Source: Holacanthus passer (taxonomy: Eukaryota; Chordata; Actinopteri; Pomacanthidae). From it: a stretch of DNA of 64,000 nt. This document shows positions 61,011-64,000 of this stretch, one piece after another. Both the position numbers and the translations under genes were made by a program. Position 1 is the first letter of the stretch. The number at the start of each line of letters is the position of its first letter. The stretch covers positions 1,488,001 through 1,552,000 of the forward strand of contig JAFREQ010000068.1 of the NCBI GenBank assembly GCA_025331565.1. The letters are read 5' to 3'. The notes under the pieces are model-generated. The model made no database searches and was not told where the DNA came from. It saw only the letters and a list, made by a program, of their open reading frames with translations.

Positions 61011-62660
61011 CAGTGGTGGAGGAAATATTCAGATTCAGAACATAAGTAAAAATAGCAATAATACAGTGTAAAAATACTCTGCTAAAAGTAAAAGTCCTGC
61101 ATTCAAACTTATGTAAAAGTACAAATGTATTTGCTTCAATGCATGTTTAAGACTTACCAAAAGTAAAATACTCATGAAGCAGGATGGCTCATTTCCGAAT
61201 CATATCATATCATATTTCTGGATGATAATTAGTTGTGTATTAATGCATTCATGTGTTAATGTGTTTAATGTTGCAGCTGGTAAAGTTGTGTCTAATTTTA
61301 ATTTCTTTATAAACTGCTGGGTAGCTTAACCTATAGTAATATAACCTAATTCATTAGTTGATTTATATTTTGTATTAATAATCTGCATCTGCAAAGTAAC
61401 TAAAACTGATGAATAAATGGAGTAAAAAGTACAATATTTGCCTCCAAAATGTACTGAAGGTAGAACGTAACACAAAATGGAAATAATATAATGAGCACAA
61501 TGATAAGAGCTAAGATGAAAACAAAAAACAAATATCATCCTTTAATATCCTTAATATGATAATGAATTACTTTACACTAGAATTTAGCTAATGTTTTTTC
61601 CTAAGCTTAATGTCAATAAGATGCAACAGGTCAACATATTTAACTCAAAATAAAGTAGTAAAATTAATATTTATAGTTATATTAACATGACTACAAAGAA
61701 ACTAAAAAATTGTTAACAAAACCACACACGAAATGCAGCTTTAACCACCTTAAATTAAACATATTAGTGGTTCATTTGTTCTGGTTAAACGTTAATTAAC
61801 CGTTAAACAGAAACCAGGTGCTAATATAGCAATCAGCTAATATAACCTAGCCAGCTTTGCTAGTTTTACACGTTCACTTTTAAAGCGACGATAACCATAA
61901 AAAACATTATGATATCGCTCAATATCAAGCACAATATGAAATGAAATACTGACAAACCTTGTTGATTCATCAGCCAGGTGCCAAACAAAGACTAAATACG
62001 ACATTTTTAAACACAAAAAACGCACATTTCTTATTGAGCTTCCTGCCGTTAAACTATCAACGTTACGCCTTCAAAATAAAAGCCCCAATTTTCAAGAGAC
62101 AAATAGTATCAGTTTAACAAAATAAGTATGAAATTGAAATTAAAAAAACACTAAAAACGACAATCTATTTAATGCCATGAAGAGTCTATTTAATCTATAG
62201 TCTATTTAATGCCACAAAGAATTTCCCAGTTTGGGACAAATAAAGTCTATCATCTATCTGTCCATCTGTCTATCTATCTATATAAGTGAAAACTAAAGTT
62301 TATTTGTTTTTAATAGCTGTTTACCACAAAGTTATTCAATTTCCCCTATTGTACTTTACATTAAATGTAGAGGTTCTTGTACTAACTGAAGTATTTCCAG
62401 CTTATGTTACTTTATACTTTAACTTTACTACATTTTAGAGGGAAATGTTTGAGTTTTTACTCCACGATATTTATCTGACAATTTGCAGTTTCATTTCATT
62501 TCAGTTTTTAAATACCTGTAGCCTATTACAGTTACAGATTACACTACCCACTAAAAGTCTTTAAAATTAGCTCCATTAGTTTTTTACTTGTATTTAAATA
62601 AACTTTTGAGGCAGGACTTGTGTTTATTATTTTTATAGTGCGTTATTATTTCCACCACTA
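61011..62660. mobile_element. hAT-type element or composite bounded by inverted ends
   Basis: Begins cagtggtggaggaaatattc (61011) and ends attatttccaccacta (62660), inverted versions of the same terminus. The left part has the antisense order (gtaaaagtcctgcattcaaa) and the right part the sense order (ctactacattttagagggaa, aaattagctccattag). The middle is unrelated AT-rich DNA with a retroelement tail at 62195-62282. It may be one large element or two facing copies. No 8-bp target duplication is evident. Confidence 0.55.
62195..62282 (+). repeat. Retroelement tail with (CTAT)n
   Basis: ccacaaagaatttcccagtt, then gggacaaataaagtctatc, then ctatctgtc/ctatctat units. This is the typical fish LINE/SINE-type 3' tail with a microsatellite end. 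Confidence 0.6.
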
Positions 62661-63169
62661 TCTATGGCACAGAGTAATAATAATAATAACAATAACAATA
62701 ATGGGGTACATTTACTTTTTATGTTGGTTGGTTGGGATTTGTTGACAGTTAGAAAAAATTCAGAATAGTTTTATCCTTGAAGTTCACCAATCAAACAAGC
62801 ACAATACAGCATTTCACCTGATTGACGCTGTTGAACTTCTCCTGCTGCTAAAACAGGTTAAAGGATTTCATGAAAAAGTGTGATCCCCATTTTGACATAA
62901 ACTGCCTGGATTTAGTGCTGGAGATAAATTTTTCAAGTGCTGTCATCCCGAGGGCTCCCATCTCTCTGTTTTATAGACCCTGGTATTCATTAAGCTTCCT
63001 CTTACTGTTTTAATGAAAAGTGTTTTACTTAAGCTCCCACGTCTCTGTATTACAGAATACTGTCTTTCTTTAAAATCCCTCTTACTCAGGTTTACAGAAG
63101 AGGGTTAGTTAACCTCCATCATTCTGATTTAAACAGTGTTTCATTCTTAGTGACCATTGCTTTCAAATA

Positions 63170-63906
63170 AGGATGCACCGATACAGACACCAGTATCGGT
63201 CCAATACTGTGCTAATGTACTTGTAATCAATTGTAAATCTACTCTGATACAACCACCCGATACCCGATTTATGGTGACGTTAACCTCTCATCAGGTGAGC
63301 AGGTAGACGGAGGAGGAGCTTGGAGTTTGGAGATGTTTTAGTACAAGTGATGATGACAAAAAAAGTAGAGCAGACTGCAAACTATGCTTTGTTAAATTGT
63401 CAAGAGGATGAGTGAGAAACAGCTCTTTTAACACAAGCAATTTAACGAAATATCTAAAGAACCAACATGACACAGAGTTCAAGGACTCTGCTAATGCTGG
63501 ATGCAGGAAACAACCAACTTTGCAGAAACAGTGGAGAAGCGAGAGAAAAAGTCCAGAAATGACCCACATGAGGTAAAAAATAACGGAAGCTCATACCCAG
63601 CACATTACTCTTGATGACCAGCCAATGTCAGTTGTAGGTAATATGGGATGTTGTTGTGTTCTCACTGTACTGGAGCAGAGATGTGAGACTCCCGGCTTTC
63701 ATCACATCACAGAAACCATATTACAAAAGCTGCATGACTTTGTGAAGAAGCACATCGACAGCCTGTTGCAGGACAATCTCCCCACTCACCAGTGGACACT
63801 AAACTGTACTGGTATTATAAGGTAAACCCATAGTCAGAATTGGCAAGTACCCAAATGTACCTGAGTACCTGCACTTGGTCTGAAAAGAGTTTCAGTGTGA
63901 ATCCCT
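63170..63906 (+). pseudogene. Degenerate hAT transposase (BED finger plus N-terminal part)
   Basis: Starts with a hAT-type terminus (aaggatgcaccgatacagac). A broken plus-strand frame then reads ADCKLCFVKLSRG, stop, then SFNTSNLTKYLKNQHDTEFK. This is the layout of a BED zinc finger (C-x2-C followed by NTSNLxKHLKxxH), with a stop inside and the first histidine lost. After another stop the frame resumes at LDDQPMSVVGNMG, then FHHITETILQKLHDFVKKHI; hAT and ZBED transposases have DDQPFSVV at this place. The catalytic and dimerisation parts are absent. The right end (ttggtctgaaaagagt...ccct, about 63906) resembles the other element terminus, so this is an internally deleted, dead copy. Confidence 0.65.
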
Positions 63907-64000
63907 ACTTTCCCATATGGTATCTTAATTAGAGTCACTTTGACGCTTTCAATTTTTCTCTCTCTGTGCTCTTCTGTGTTTTCAAGCATTTTCCTGAAAC

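Larger units (their letters stand above)
57825..64000 (-). other. ldb2: ldb2 intron 1 (partial)
   Basis: At least 6,176 nt without a coding exon; the RIYEMNKRLQ-type first-exon coding sequence was not found. Contents are a unique island at 58860-59100, a MITE at 59517-59730, a (CA)30 tract at 60384-60444, an interspersed repeat at 60610-60835, a hAT-type composite at 61011-62660 and a hAT transposase remnant at 63170-63906. Confidence 0.75.

Noticed and set aside
57825..64000. Possible first ldb2 exon or promoter
   Set aside because: No RRHTPY...RIYEMNKRLQ-like coding and no CpG island were found. An alternative promoter near 58900-59100 remains only a suggestion.
1..64000. CRISPR array, operon, phage or other prokaryotic system
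   Set aside because: The sequence is a eukaryotic intron-exon landscape. The tandem repeats are simple microsatellites without spacer structure.

Overview
The window is vertebrate nuclear DNA, almost certainly from a teleost and probably a spiny-rayed (percomorph) fish. It is AT-rich with long introns and GT-AG splice sites. It carries many CA/GA microsatellites and recognisable fish repeats: tRNA-derived SINEs, hAT-type elements, and palindromic MITEs whose ends contain a GCTGCAAC-like motif. There is no bacterial, phage or CRISPR content.

Only one gene is visible. It runs on the minus strand across the whole window: an ldb2 gene (LIM domain-binding protein 2, CLIM1). Six internal coding exons lie at 57722-57824, 26316-26488, 15777-15899, 10819-10902, 5854-5977 and 2759-2895 (transcription order). 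All junction phases agree and together they encode about 248 codons without a stop. They cover most of the N-terminal dimerisation domain, the LCCD (SSBP-binding) segment and the KRRKRK nuclear localisation region. By comparison with the eight-exon vertebrate LDB2 layout as I remember it, these are exons 2-7. The first coding exon lies beyond position 64000. The last exon, with the LIM-interaction domain, lies before position 1. The sequence after the NLS (KNSASSANSS...NFSLSSQ) is LDB2-like rather than LDB1-like. I cannot tell ldb2a from ldb2b.

Layout in transcription order: part of intron 1 (57825-64000) with two hAT-related elements and a CA tract; intron 2 (26489-57721, about 31 kb) with most of the MITE, SINE and microsatellite load and several unique islands that look like conserved non-coding elements; intron 3 (15900-26315) with GA-rich blocks, a pair of RFX-like sites and two inverted-repeat elements; introns 4 and 5 (about 4.9 and 4.8 kb); intron 6 (about 3 kb); and part of the last intron (1-2758).

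I found no previously undescribed system. The observations most worth checking are in splicing and regulation. Exon 7 has two in-frame donors 6 nt apart that would include or omit Val-Pro. The donor of exon 5 runs directly into a (GT)22 tract. Several islands contain paired or palindromic transcription-factor-like sites: RFX-like, EBF-like, and TAATTA clusters of the kind bound by LIM-homeodomain partners of LDB proteins. All repeat family assignments and conservation statements come from memory and composition, not from a search.
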